Below are positions 48,441-60,796 of a DNA stretch of 64,000 nucleotides, piece after piece. The position numbers and the translations under genes are program-made. The notes beneath the pieces were generated by a model that was not told where the DNA came from, ran no database searches, and saw nothing but the letters and a program-made list of their open reading frames with translations. Source of the stretch: Chlorocebus sabaeus (Eukaryota; Chordata; Mammalia; Primates; Cercopithecidae). The DNA lies in NCBI RefSeq assembly GCF_047675955.1, contig NC_132912.1:21054500-21118499 (forward strand). Reading direction: 5' to 3'. Each line of letters starts with the position of its first letter. The stretch's first letter is position 1.

Positions 48441-49248
48441 CTGTCTTAAGTTTATCTACCTAAACTTCTCCGAAGTTGGGATGAGCACAACTGTATCTCA
48501 GCACTGCAGACATTATGGCCATAAAAGAAAATTCAGAAACCCTGGAAAAAAAGAAGCATGCTAATAAGTTCTTCCTTTAAATGATGTTTTTATCCCTAAA
48601 AGTGGTTGGGACCTTCTCAGCCTCACAGAGTGGATAATGACTGAGCCACCTAAATAATGTGACTTCTTGGCAGGGGTTTCTCCCCTGCAGTGATCGTGCT
48701 TGGGTCACCTCTGTACTTAAAGCTACAACACTCTCCTAGAGACAATAATTTGTACATGGCTGCACTTTAGGTTAACATAAGCTATAGATGCAAGCACAGA
48801 GCTAGATGATTCACATGTCTGCTTCTGCAGGATGAAATGATAATCCTGAAATTTCCTACCGCCCAACATGCACAATGCAAACCCAATGAAAAGAGCAACG
48901 ATGTAAAACTAGAATATCTAAGCAGTCAGTGGTGAAGATTCTAGTCATGTTTTGTGTGTACACAGCAGCTGTATAGCTTGTGAAGTTTAATTTTATCAGT
49001 CTGACTTATATTTTATGTGCCAAGTTTTTCCCTTTAGCATTTCAGCAGGTGCAATGGGACAAATCAGTACAGTTAAATTCTTAGCTATTGAGCTAAGAAA
49101 ACTCTCACAACTCACACATCACTGCGTGAGAGACTGCAGAAGTTAAGGGGAGGGGAAAGAAGAAAAAGACAATGAGGTAGAAAGAGATGAGATTTTAAAT
49201 GAAAACTATTATGTATGCCTAGGGGTGCTGTTAGAGAACTCTGTTCCT
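48441..49248. other. Unique intronic sequence
   Basis: No gene or named repeat recognised. Confidence 0.5.
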
Positions 49249-49540
49249 GGCCGGTGTAGCGGCTCTCACCTGTAATACCAGCACTTTGGGAGGCGGAGGT
49301 GGGAGAATTATTTGAGCCCAGGAGTTTGAGATCAGCCTGGGCAACATAGAGAAATCCTGTCTCTACCAAAAAAAAAAAAAACTAGCTGGGCATAGTGGTG
49401 TGCACCTGTGGTCCCAGCTACACCAGATGCTGAGACAGGAGGATCGCTTGAGCCCAGGAGATCAAGGCTACAGTGAGCAGTGATTGCACCACTACATTCC
49501 AGCCTGGGTGACAGAGTGAGACTGTCTCCAAAAAAAAAGA
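49249..49540 (+). repeat. Alu, full-length, sense, old
   Basis: It starts 'ggccggtgtagcggctctcacc', ends 'gagactgtctcc', and has an A-rich tail. Confidence 0.95.
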
Positions 49541-50423
49541 AATGAAATGAAATTCCATTCCTCTTGTTTCCCTATCTGAAGGATCTAGAATGAGATCAAC
49601 CCTCTGAGTTCTGCACCAGTCTAGACATTCCTACTACAAGGGGCTTGAAATGTGGTCTCTGGAAGGTAACAATGCTGTGATATCAATTTTTTTAATGTTT
49701 TAAGCATTTGAGTCTACAGATGAGTGTACCCATAAAAAAGAACAGAGAAGGACAAGAGCGGCTAAGCTGTGAGCAACGAGATAAATCTAGAAGAGTGATT
49801 TTGCTACAGAGGAGACCTGGAGGGGAAGTTGAGTATGCAAAAGATGAGGCAATAGAAATAAAGGTTGCAGAGGTCGGGGGGTGGCCTCAGTTATATGAGG
49901 GCCAAAGTGATGTCAGCATGGGGACGCCTGCAACATAACAGTGTGTGCTCCATTGCTCAGAGGACTGAAAACACACACAGCAAGACCCCTGGCACTTAAA
50001 TGGGCCTCTTAACCCCACGCACACACAGTTCCAATCTCACTCCCCCATACCTGTCAGCCGTGCTTCTGACCTCCCTAGAGGCCCACATGCTCACTTGCCA
50101 TATTCACAGTAATGCTCAGAGATCATTCCATGCTCACCATCAAGGACACGGGGTGCATCTTCTGCCTTGTATGATACTTAAAGCTCTAAGTTCCCAATTA
50201 ATAGTTAATCACTAGTAGTCATGAGATACCTACCATTTGAGACTCACATTAAAATAGTTAGTCAAATTTAACAAGTCATAATAAACAACATGGAGCCGAA
50301 CTCCCTCTTTAATGAAATCCATGGAAACATGATGGAAATCACCCAAGTTTTCTATTCAAACCTAGCAAATCAACACTGGTTATATTTTTCTTCTGATTCT
50401 CACTGCAGAACAGGAATGCTTTT
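49541..50423. other. Unique intronic sequence holding duplication copy B
   Basis: No gene recognised. The 29-bp segment at 49791-49819 is embedded in otherwise unique sequence and so is the likely source copy. Confidence 0.6.
49791..49819 (+). repeat. 29-bp direct duplication, copy B (likely source)
   Basis: Exact match to 48394-48422, about 1.4 kb away. Confidence 0.95.
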
Positions 50424-50439
50424 AAAGATCTCTGGAGTT

Positions 50440-50726
50440 GACCAGATGTGGTGGCTCACGCCTATAATCCCAACAGTTTGGGAGGCAGAGGCCGGCAGAT
50501 CTCTTGAGTTCAGGAATCTGAGACTGGCCTGGGCAACATGGTGAAACCCCAGCTCTACAAAATATAAAAAAAAGTTAGCTGAGCGTGGTGACACGTGCCT
50601 GGGGTCCTAGCTACCAGGAAGGCTGAGGAAGGAGGGTTGCTTGAGCCCGGGAGGCAGAGGTTGCAATGAACTGAGATCACGTCACTGTCTCCAGCCTGGG
50701 CAACAGAGGGAGAGCCTGTTCTTAGA
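50440..50726 (+). repeat. Alu, full-length, sense, old, with diverged TSD
   Basis: It starts 'gaccagatgtggtggctcacg'. AAAGATCTCTGGAGTT (50424-50439) and AAAGCTTTCTGGAGTT (50727-50742) flank it with two differences. Confidence 0.95.
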
Positions 50727-50742
50727 AAAGCTTTCTGGAGTT

Positions 50743-52285
50743 AAGGCTTCTTTCTACTCAGGGGTTTTTGTTTGATTTTGTTTTGCTGTATCTGTTGTTT
50801 AAACAATCACAGCAGTAGAAGAGACTTAAAATAGAAACATAGCACATACTTAAATATAGAGTTAACGTCAAACAAATTGAATTCAAATGAATTTTCTAAA
50901 AATACATACATATTTCCTTTTTGATTTCCACAGATTTGTTCACTCCCTTGAAAACTTCTATAATATTTTAGGATTTCACTGCAAAGCCAAGATAAGCATT
51001 GATTTTTATCTAGTGAGGGTGTTGCCTTCCCAGAAAAACAATCCAGGTTGACAACCACAATAAAAGTAAACACAATGGCCAAGGATGTGAAAAAAGAAAA
51101 CTCATGATCCCACACTCAACTGGTAGGGCTCTAACTCAACCTTCAGAAAAAATGAACAATATATACAATTCCCTTTACAAGTCTAGTTTTATTAACCATT
51201 TAAAAGCAACCGAAAGTTTCTATTAGCTTTTCCTAATTAAATATATGTTGCTTCTTTATTAAGTGGTGTTGGTGTTTTGAAAGTAACAGTGTCAGGAGAT
51301 GCATTTCTAATTACTATTTTGAAAAATAATACAAGCCATGTTTTTACCATATCAAAATGAAGCAACTAACTGTAGATGTCCATAATTAGAAATGCAATGT
51401 AAATTTCATTCTAACAAATCAACCCAGTATGTCTTAAAGATAGGATAATTAACACAGATACTATTAAACTGAAATCTATGGTGAGAGGTGCCATAAAGAC
51501 TTACCGACAGATCATAAAATGAAATCTGAGAAGGGAAATTAGGCGGTCTGTACAAGCAGGAAAAAAAAAATCTTTAAGAATGAGATAGAAAAAAAGAAAG
51601 CAAAAAATAAGAAGAGCAAAGGGTATTGTAACTGGTTTTAGGGAAGGTGTGTTGGAATACATATTTAATATAAGTAGTTCTCCATATATACCTGAGTCTG
51701 CCCAATAATGAGGCATTATGACCTTTTACTGAATGATAAGATTTTCTTCTTGATGGCACTGCAAAAAAAGAAACTTTGTAAACATGGATATGGGTGTAAG
51801 GAACAAATGAAAAAAATCTCCTTTGAATGAAAAGAAAAATCTGACCTCACAGCATATGCCTTAGTTACAAGGAATACAGCAGTTTTTCACGTTTGTTTTG
51901 TATTTAACTCATCAGCTTGATGAACACACTGTTTAACCCACAAATGAATAAAACTGTTGTTTTGTTTTCTTCAAACTTTGCAATACTTTGGGAGAATTTG
52001 AGATGATAAAAAGGAAAGCAAGTGTGAGGGAGGAAAAAATTAGGTACCCAGCCTTAACTTCATAGAAAAACAGGGAAGATATGATTGTTTTTCCACCCAC
52101 GGTGCCGGAAAATGAATTAAGCACTTAGCAGGCGCTCAAGGAACATTTGTTTCAGAAGAAAGAAGGTGTGAAGGAAGAAACTTGTTTACTTCTGAAATGC
52201 AGGTAGAAACTGTGCTAAAACACATTAATGTCTTAACTCATGATTCTTAATGCAAAACCTGTCACATCCACCTCTAGCATCTTCA
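50743..52285. other. Unique A/T-rich intronic sequence with one cryptic-exon candidate
   Basis: No gene or named repeat recognised. See 51505-51547. Confidence 0.5.
51505..51547 (-). other. Candidate cryptic/alternative exon in NEBL sense
   Basis: Reading the minus strand, a long T-rich tract ending 'cctgcttgtacag' (a good acceptor) is followed by 43 nt and then TCG|GTAAGTC (a near-consensus donor at 51504-51498). 43 nt is not a multiple of three, so inclusion between coding exons would shift the NEBL frame. I know of no transcript using it; pseudoexons are common in long introns. Confidence 0.3.
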
Positions 52286-52289
52286 CACA

Positions 52290-52375
52290 AAGCCAGTGGC
52301 ATTTATTGAGCACCTACTATGTATGAGGATTGCCCCTTCGGCAGCTGCCACTCTGTATTAGTCTTTAATCCTGCA
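52290..52375 (-). repeat. MIR fragment, antisense
   Basis: 'agtggcatttattgagcacctactatgtatgagg' is typical antisense MIR. The rest is degraded. Confidence 0.75.
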
Positions 52376-54018
52376 GCTGAAAAGCGCCAGGGGCTGTGAG
52401 GAGATGGGGCTAGTAATGGTGCATCACCCTCACTACAACCCTATCACTCCACCTGGCACGTCTTTCCTGAAACGGTCCCTGGAAGAGAAATTGCACCAGG
52501 TAAGAACATTAACAAAGGAAGGGTGATGGGTTTCAACAGAAATTGCATCTGACAAGCAACCTTTCTAGTCTTACCACCAGCAGCTGCACACCTCTCTTCA
52601 ACCTGGTTACATGTTAGCTGTCCTCTCTTTATCCTTCTACACCTCCATCTTCAATTCACCCTCCTCTTAGACTAATAGTTCTGCCAACTCAGGGCTCATC
52701 AATCTTTCCATATTAGCATAAGCTGGATGGAAATGGAAGAGAGAGTGAAGTACAGACCTGTGAGTTGGGCCATCTCCCTCCATTCTCATGGGCTTAGAGA
52801 ACTCATTAACCCCTTCCCTGCTTCTCCTTCCTAACTGGTAAGAATTATGTGCTTCTTAAAGCTGTTCAATTTCCTCTTCCACAAACTTTTACAGACGCAA
52901 CATAGGATAGGAATGTTGCAGTTGTTGAAAAAAAATGTTAATTATTGGTGAACTTTTCATGAATATGGCAATCGCCACCTAAATAACTGAATATCATTTT
53001 TTATAAAGATGATAGCAATTCGTTGTTGATAAAATATTTTTCATGCTAATGATTAAAAAATAAAAGTTAAGAAGTAAACAAAATGTAGTGAGTACATGAG
53101 ATATGATTTAAAATGGAAAAACTAGGAACTGAAATGATACACACCTTCTCTAAAACAAATATGTCTAAGATATTTAACTAAAGAAAAACAAGACTGATCC
53201 AGAAATGTAAATGGCCAAAGCGAACAGAGAATCATTAATAATGGAGTTTTATTTTAAGCCTCCGAATTCTCTTTAAAAAGCTAAGACTTTAATATTCTTT
53301 GCTTAGATTTACCATTGCTTAAAACACAGCAATACGAGAGAGAACAATGAGACACCCCTTCTTAAGAGTTCATTTACTAGGTCAAGTGCATATTAGAATC
53401 TTAATTCCCACCTACAAAATCATTGTTCTCTTACATTGATTTTCTTACATTGTTCTCTTAATGGTTTCTCTATTAAACTGAATATTTATATTCATGGGCT
53501 ATTTAAGGACACTTAAGAACTTTTAGCATCATTGCTGCATCTTATAGAATACCGAGGACACAAAAAGATGCTTAAAGACCTGTGTTTCCTGAAATAATTA
53601 AACTTTTAAAATGAAATACATAAATGCTGGAGAGTGCTGTTTTAAAAATTCAGTTTTGTGATAAACACTTTATACTGAGTCTTCAAACTGTAATTCATTA
53701 AGAAACAAGAGAAACTTTTAAAAAGGAATTACATGTCCAACAATTGTCATGAAATTGGATTATAAGCTTTCTTTATATCATAAAAAAGAGAAAACAGGAG
53801 GAGGGAAGAGAACAAGAAGGGAATAACTGAGAGAAACAGTTACGTATAGCCAAAAAACAAATTCGACTTTGAAAAGAACAGAGGAGATCTTGGAAAGATT
53901 ACATTTATTTCATGTAACTCCAAAAGGCAGAAAATAGACCATTAGAACAAAGGTGAGGGAGAAGGGAGGGCCTTTCAGCTTAATATGAGAGGGAACACCT
54001 TCCTATTAAAATGGAATA
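52376..54018. other. Unique A/T-rich intronic sequence
   Basis: No gene or named repeat recognised. Confidence 0.5.
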
Positions 54019-54316
54019 TAGGCCAGGTATGGTGGCCCACGCCTATAATCCCAGCACTTTGGGAGACTGAGGCAGGCAGATCGCTTGAGCCCAAGAATTC
54101 AAGACCAGTCTGGGCAACATAATGAGAACTTGTCTCTACCAAAAAAAGAATTTAAAAAATCAGCTGGGCATGGTGGCGCACCTGTGGTTCCAGCTACTCA
54201 GGAGGCTGAGGCAGGAGGATCATTTGAGCCCAGGAGGTCGAGGCTGCAGTGAGTCGTGACTGCAACATGCACTCCAGCCTGGGTGACAGCAAGACCCCAT
54301 CTCAAAGAAAAAAAAA
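54019..54316 (+). repeat. Alu, full-length, sense
   Basis: It starts GGCCAGGTATGGTGGCCCACG and ends 'aagaccccatctcaaag' with an A tail. Confidence 0.95.
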
Positions 54317-54589
54317 ATGTAATGTACTTCCCTATGAAGTAATAAATACAACATCCCTAGAGGAACTCAACTGGAAGTTGACATACTTCTTGGCAGGAAC
54401 ACTGAAATTGTGAATTTCTCTACTAGGTGGGAAAAAAGGCTAGGAGGCCAGCTCCATGATTCCACACTTTACATTTTTTCCTTCTCTTTACAGATGTTAA
54501 TTACATGGTTTTAGTCAAATGTGTTGAACACTTTTATAAAGTTAAAAAAGCATTTGTTAGCACTTTTCAATAAACATGTTTAATTTATA

Positions 54590-55065
54590 TGTCAGTGACA
54601 GACAATCTGTATTTTGGGGTCAGCATCCATATCCTTCCTCCTGATGGCATCAGCTTGATTTCCCCTTTGAAATACACCCAGTCCTTTTGGTTTGCGTGGG
54701 GCTGTTTCAACCCCCACTCCGTCAGTTTGTACCCTCCTGGCGACAGGGATGGCCATGTGACTAGAATCAGGCCCAGCCAAATAACCCTGGAGTTTTCAAT
54801 CAAACTATGGGAGGAGGAACATTCTTTCCACTGAGATGACTAGGATGTAAGCCTGAAGCCGCAAAATGTCATCTTGTCACCACGAGGAAAGAAGCTACCC
54901 AGAGAAGAGCTAAGAGGGACAGGAGGTGACACCTGACCATAGACCCCAGACCCATGGACTCAGGTCTTTTCAGCTGTCAGCTGCTAAGCCAGTATACCCC
55001 CTTTTCTGCTCTAGCTAGTGTTGAGTTTCTGTCACCTGCAACCAAAAAGTCCTGACTAATGTCAA
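54590..55065 (+). repeat. Unnamed ancient LTR-like interspersed repeat
   Basis: 'gatggccatgtgactagaatc', 'gatgtaagcctgaagccgc', 'atcttgtcaccacgagg' and the ending 'tttctgtcacctgcaacc...gtcctgactaatg' match a common human repeat whose family name I cannot give with confidence. Confidence 0.5.
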
Positions 55066-55202
55066 AGAAGGAAATAGGGAGAAGGAAAGCTCGAATATCT
55101 AAATAGGCTAATTATCTAGTTTGCTATAAATTTCAATCTTTAAAGCTTGACATATTTGGAGCATTCCTCCAATGTTCATTACATTGTCTCATCTTCATCA
55201 TG

Positions 55203-55519
55203 TTTGTTGCTGCTGTTGTTGTTTTTGTTGTTGTTGTTATTTTGGACAGATTCTCACTCTGTCACCCAGACTGGAGTACAGTGGCAAGATCACGGCTCAC
55301 TGCAGACTCCTGGACTCAAGCAGTCCTCCCACCTCAGCCTCCTCAGTAGCTGGGACTACAGGCACATGCCACCACATCTGGATACTTTTTATATTTTTTG
55401 TAGAGACAGTGTCTCACTATGTGGCCCAGGTTGGTCTTGAACTCCTGGGCTCAGGTGATCCTCCTGCCTTATCCTCCCAAAGTGCTGGGATTACAGGCAT
55501 GAGCCACCACACCTGCCCC
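55203..55519 (-). repeat. Alu, antisense, with (TTG)n tail
   Basis: The poly-T end has turned into GTT/TTG repeats. The body runs 'agattctcactctgtcacccag' to 'gagccaccacacctgcccc'. A 235-codon frame through it is antisense Alu plus flank, not a gene. Confidence 0.95.
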
Positions 55520-57221
55520 ATCATAACTATTTTCCAGTTTGCATGGAAACCACTTTGCTCCCAGTTTTCTGCCCTGGTTGCCCTTAAGCCCCTCAAGAAG
55601 TTCTCCCTTCGTTTTTCACAATCTCCCAAGAAAGAAATGAAATGGGGCCGTTTACGGCAGGCACACAATTCTTCCTCATGGCATTGTTCTCCCATGCGCC
55701 ATGCACATAAACCACAGCCGGTAGAGCACTTGGAAATTTCCCCTCTAAGTGAACAGATTGTTTCAAGAAACAGGATTCCAGAAATAGTTTGTCAAGCTGT
55801 CCAGGTTGGCTGCTTTGAAACCACGGTGCCGGCCAGAAGAATCAGTCTCCTGCTCCCTGTATCCCAGTTTTCTCAATGAGTCTCGGGCCCATTAACCAGG
55901 GCATCCTGAATCTCTTCATCCTTCCACATTGAAGTGTTCTGCATTTTGGAGCATTTAAAAATCTTTATGTAGATTTTTCTAGGAAACTGAGAAATGGTTC
56001 ATTTTACACATTTTCATGCAACCTGGCATGGACCAGGGTGAGGATAGAAATCTCATTGCTAAGGATCATTGTTTCTAACCTTCTATAGAATAAAACAAAG
56101 CACAGAGACAAATATGTACATTATTATTATATTCCTCTGATCATTATCTAACTGTATCTAATTATATTAATCACAACATTGCCTTCTACAGAAGATTAAA
56201 GTAAGTTTTTTAAAAGAATAAATCTTCTGCAATTTTCCCCTGATAGCACAAGTCGTGTAAATATCCCCTATCATGTACTTATGGCGGCTTAGGGACTGCG
56301 CCCCTGGAGCCAGAATGCAGCCACTCATAATAGAAATGAAGCATCTGATTTGCAGCACATGGTGTCACCGCCACACAAAGCCTCACACTTCGGGACAGGA
56401 AGGAAAGAATAATGCTGTATCCACTGGTAGCTACAGGGGGACTTTTCGGGAGGCAAAATAGCATTACTTGAGTTGGAATTTGGCCAGGACACTGGGGCTA
56501 AATACCCGGACTCTTAGGGAAAGTGCCCTAGGATTGTTAATGCCCTTGAGTCGTCAGGACCTCAGTTTTGTGTCTGCTATGAAAAGAAAAGCTGATTAGA
56601 TCATTTAAGTAAATCTCTCAGTGGGCTTCTTTAGCTTCTGATTATCTAGATATGCTTTAATCACCGTCAGATTGCCCTGGTTAAAATTAATGACAGATTA
56701 ATGTAAGACTCTCCAAGATATCAAAGCCCCAAAATATATACTACCTCAATAATGTATCACATATATATTTTTTCATTTGTTCCCCAGGAGATTAATTTAG
56801 AGCCCCAGCAATTCCTACTTGGACTAAATCATGCTGTTTTAAAGAGTACATAATATCCTAATTATCCAGTTGCCCTTAGCTTCATGAGTCTCCAAAGGAC
56901 AGATAACCTAAGTGGGCGATCAGATTTAATACCACATCCCTGAAACCAAGACACCCTTAAAAAAAATTACTCTGAACATTAAATCTTCTATGTTATTTAC
57001 CAAAATGCTTACCCATAACAGGACCTCAAACACAATTATTCATCTCCTTTTCCGTACAGAAATCTAGGCTCTGTTTGAATTTCTTCAGGGAATAAGGAAA
57101 CAGAATCTTTATTGAGGTGGCAATGAAAATCAAAAATATTTTAAACTGGCATACATGTCTGAGAAGGAAAACATGTCTTTTATTGTACACATGAACAAAT
57201 CAACTTTTAGAAATGATTTAG
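55520..57221. other. Unique intronic sequence
   Basis: No gene or named repeat recognised with confidence. 56490-56640 may be a very old MIR. Confidence 0.5.
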
Positions 57222-57540
57222 GCCAGATGGCAGTGGCTCACGCCTGTAATCCCAGCACTTTGGGAGACTGAGGTAGGAGGATCTCTTGAGGCCAGGAGTT
57301 CAAAACCAGACTGGGCAACATAGCAACACTCTGTCTCTACCAAAAAAAAAAAAAAAAGGTAGCCAGGTGTGGTGGCATGTGCCTGTAGCCCAGCTGCTTA
57401 GGAGGCTAAGTCAGGAGGATCACTTGAGCCCAGGAGCTTGAGGCTAAAGTGAGTCATGATGGCCCACTGCACTCCAGCCTGGGTGACAGTGAGACTCTGT
57501 CTCTAAACAATAAATAATAATAATAATAATTTTTAAAAAT
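57222..57540 (+). repeat. Alu, full-length, sense, with (AAT)n tail
   Basis: It starts GGCCAGATGGCAGTGGCTCACG. The tail 'aaataataataataataat' is an AAT microsatellite. Confidence 0.95.
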
Positions 57541-57799
57541 AAAAAATGGGTATGGGGGAAGGTCCTTGAAAAATATCAGAAGATGAATTCTTCCTCCCTT
57601 TTCTTAGCCATTACCACCCACGAAACCCAACAATGAATTTTTTTTTCTAAAATTTTAATTTACAAATACACTCCTTTGTCCTTCAGTGAGCTGTTTTTCC
57701 CTTTTCAAAACCCTACAAAGGGACTTTTCAAATTTTTCTTTGGACCACAAAGCAACTTTGCTGAGTCTTGGTTTTCTTATCTGCAAAATGGGACATCTG

Positions 57800-57965
57800 G
57801 CAAAGATCTGTGGTTCAGAACCCAGGCTGCACATGACAATCGCCTAGGACACTTCTAAAAATATTAGCCCCTTGACTCAGCCCTCAGAGACTCTAATGCA
57901 GTGGCTGTTCTTTTTGAACGTTCTCTGGGTGATTCTAATGACTGAAAGTGACTGAACTGGGATCT
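57800..57965 (-). repeat. MER5-type DNA transposon (hAT-Charlie), diverged
   Basis: 'gcacatgacaatcgcctagg', 'tcagccctcagagactctaatgc' and 'ctctgggtgattctaatgac' match MER5A/B. The terminal repeats are not clear. Confidence 0.65.
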
Positions 57966-57984
57966 CCAGGATTCATCCAGAATT

Positions 57985-58745
57985 GGCTTGCTAGGACTGC
58001 CATAAAGAATCACCACAAATTTGGTGACTTAAAACAACAGAAATTTATTCCTTTGCAATTTCAAAGGTCAGAGGTACAAAATCAAAGTTACAATAGTTGG
58101 GGTTTTTGTTTTTGATTTTGTCTTTTTTTAAGACGGAGTCTCACTTTGCTGCCCAGGCTGGAGTACAGTGGTGCAATCTTGGCTCACTGCAGCCTCTGTC
58201 TCCTGGGTTCAAGCGATTCTCATGCCTCCGTCTACTGAATAGTTGGGACTACAGGTGCCTGCCACCACACCTGGCTAATTTTTGTGTTTTTAGTAGAGAC
58301 GGGGTTTCACTATGTTGGCCAGGCTGCTATTTAACTCCTAACCTCCAGTGATCCACCCACCCCAACCTCCCAAAGTACCGGGATTACAGGCATGAGCCAC
58401 TGCGCCTGGCCCATTGGTTTTTTTCAGGAGGTTCTGAAAGAGAGTAAGTCCTGTGCTCTCTGCAGCTCCCGGTGGCTGCAGTCCTTGGCTTTCCTTGGCT
58501 TGCGGACAGACGGCTCCAATCCCAGTCTCAGTCTTCTCATAGCTCTCCCTTCTGTGTCTGTATACCTCTTTTCCTGTTCTGTCTTTTATAAAGTCATTGG
58601 ATGTAGGGCCCACCCACAGCCAGCACGTGCTTACTTCAAGTTCCATACCATATGTTCATCTCCCAAGACTTTTACTCCAAAGAGGGTCACATTCTGAGGT
58701 TGTAGGTGGACATATCTGTTGGGGCCCCTATTCAACCCACTGCAC
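57985..58745 (-). mobile_element. MLT1-like MaLR LTR, antisense, split by Alu
   Basis: The left part ('ttgctaggactgccataaag', 'cttaaaacaacagaaatttattc') and the right part ('gtcattggatgtagggcccaccc', 'ggtcacattctgaggttg') belong to one LTR interrupted by the Alu at about 58105-58412. Confidence 0.82.
58105..58412 (-). repeat. Alu, antisense, nested in MLT1-like LTR
   Basis: T-rich end, 'agacggagtctcactttgctgcc', and a boundary at 'gagccactgcgcctggccc'. Confidence 0.95.
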
Positions 58746-58988
58746 GAGGGGTGCCACTTTTATCAGGAGCCACCAACAAAATCTTCTGGAACAAGTGGTA
58801 GGACAACTAAAAGGCATGGTGTATAGAGGTCATCCAGGCCACAGTGCTGTCGGCTGCCACACAGGGAAAACAAAGGACAGAGTGCGGAGCACAGGAAGAG
58901 TGTACACAGGGGGATCCAGGCCAATCCCCACAGGCAGCTCAGGGTTCGGCTGTCGGTCATCTCTGTCCAAGTGATAAGACTCAGTGAG
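58746..58988. other. Unique intronic sequence
   Basis: Short spacer between the LTR and the Alu cluster. Nothing recognised. Confidence 0.5.
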
Positions 58989-58998
58989 TCAAGAGAGA

Positions 58999-59302
58999 AG
59001 CCATCCAGGCCCAGTGGCTCACGCCTGTAATATCAGCGCTTTGGGAGGCTGAGGCAGGTGGATCACTTGAGGTCAGGAGTTCGAGACCAGCCTGGCCAAC
59101 ATGATAAAACCCTGTCTCTGCTAAAAATACAAAAATTAGCCAGGCGTGGTGGTGGGCGCCTGTAATCCCAGCTACTTGGGAGGCTGAGGCATAAGAATCG
59201 CTTAAACCCAGGAGGTGGAGGTTGTAGGGAGTCGAGATCATGCCACTGTACAACAGCCTGGGCAATAGAGTGAGACTCTGTTTCAGAAAAAGAAAAAGAG
59301 AG
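58999..59302 (+). repeat. Alu, full-length, sense
   Basis: 'caggcccagtggctcacgcc' to 'ctgtttcagaaaaagaaaaag'. AGAGAGAAGC occurs on both sides and is a likely TSD, partly obscured by the (GA)n tail. Confidence 0.94.
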
Positions 59303-59471
59303 AGAGAGAGAAGCAGCCACAGCACAGGGCTCCACCAGTGCCAACTCTGTGCTGAGACAGAGGATGGGACAGGTTGTATGGCCTACAAAGAGGGACCACA
59401 GACTTTGAGAAGGCCTGCTAGGACCACTCAAGAAGTATGTATTCCTCAACCCTGGAAAAATGTCTTCAGTC

Positions 59472-59645
59472 ATCAGGGTGCAGTAGTTCACATCTGCAAT
59501 CCCAGCACTTTAGGAGGCTGAGGCAGGGGGATCGGTTGAGCCCAGGAGTTTGAGGCTACAGTGACCCATGATTGCACCACTGCACTCCAGCCTGGGCAAC
59601 AGAGTGAGACCCTGGCTCAAAAAAAAAAAAAAAAAAAAAAAAAAA
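59472..59645 (+). repeat. Monomeric or internally deleted Alu, sense, with A27 tail
   Basis: Left-monomer start ('tgcagtagttcacatctgc') passes directly into 'ttgaggctacagtgaccc...gcctgggcaacagagtgag'. It is about 145 bp before the tail, like FLAM or a recombination product of the two arms. Confidence 0.85.
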
Positions 59646-59926
59646 GGCCAGACACGGTGGCTCATGCCTGTAATCCCAGCACTTTGGGAGACCGAGGCAG
59701 GTGGATCACTTGAGGTCAGGAGTTCAAGACTAGCGTGGCCAACATGGTGAAACCCCATCTCTACTAAAAATACAAAAATTAGGCAGGCACGGTGGCACAC
59801 ACTTGTAATCCCAGCTACTCAGGAGGCTAAGGCAGGAGAATCACTTGAACCCGGGAGATGGAGGTTGCAGTGAGCCGAGATGGCACCACTACACTCCAGC
59901 CTGGGCGATAGAGCGAGACTCTGTCT

Positions 59927-59967
<41 letters not shown>
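59646..59967 (+). repeat. Alu, full-length, sense, with uninterrupted A40 tail
   Basis: GGCCAGACACGGTGGCTCATG starts directly in the poly-A of the preceding Alu. The tail is 40 consecutive A's (59928-59967). Confidence 0.96.
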
Positions 59968-59970
<3 letters not shown>

Positions 59971-60496
59971 TTTATTTCAATAATCTTACTGCTTTCTTTT
60001 CCCCACTGCCTCCTACTCCCAAAGAAAAACAAATCTCACACGTAATGTTTTTCTAGGCAACCTGTTAATATACATGGCTAAAAGGAAAAGAGAGGAGGAG
60101 AATGCTATAAAATGCCTACTATAGCTATCATTTTGCTTTGATGCCAAGCCACGTTATTCCCTTCTTTTGAAATTGTTTCAAATCCTCACCCTTTCAGGAC
60201 CCCTCCTCAACCCTAGGCCTAAGCACCACATCAGCCCTTGTGCCTCAGCATGAACTTTTGTCATTTTAACTGTGTCTGCTTGTGCTTATCCATATGTTTA
60301 CTCCACACATCTTTAAGTCTCTTTAGATCTAGGCTTCAGGAGGCTGAAAGCTCATCATAGGCAGAAACCCTGCCATTGACTTCTATGGGATTCTTAGAAA
60401 CTAATATTGTCCACTTCACAGAGAATGCTGTCAAATAAGAGATGATTATATTGTACATCTCTTGTAAAATGCTGCTCCTCATTTAACTTCTTTCTG
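59968..60496. other. Unique intronic sequence
   Basis: Nothing recognised with confidence. Confidence 0.5.
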
Positions 60497-60498
60497 AT

Positions 60499-60796
60499 TT
60501 TTTTTTTTTTTTTTGAGTCAGAGTCTCGCTGTGTTGCCCAGGCTGGAATGCAGTGGTGATCTTGGCTCACTGCAACCTCCGCTTCCTGGGTTCAAGCAAT
60601 TCTCCTGCCTCAGCCTCCCGAGTAGCTGGGACTACAGGTGCACACCACCATGCCTGGCTAATTTTTTTGTACTTTTGGTAGAGGCGGGGTTTCACCATGT
60701 TAGCCAGGATGATCTTGATCTCCTGACCTCATGATCCGCCTGCCTTGGCCTCCCAAAGTGCTGGGATTACAGGCATGAGCCACTGTGCCTGACCAA
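60499..60796 (-). repeat. Alu, full-length, antisense
   Basis: Poly-T then 'gagtcagagtctcgctgtg', ending 'gccactgtgcctgacc'. Confidence 0.95.

Noticed and set aside
55172..55879. 235-codon plus-strand frame
   Set aside because: Its first two thirds is an antisense Alu, with the typical Alu translation; the rest is unique intron.
57001..57030. A second minus-strand donor-like site near 57005
   Set aside because: The sequence resembles a donor, but no matching acceptor or coding segment lies upstream.
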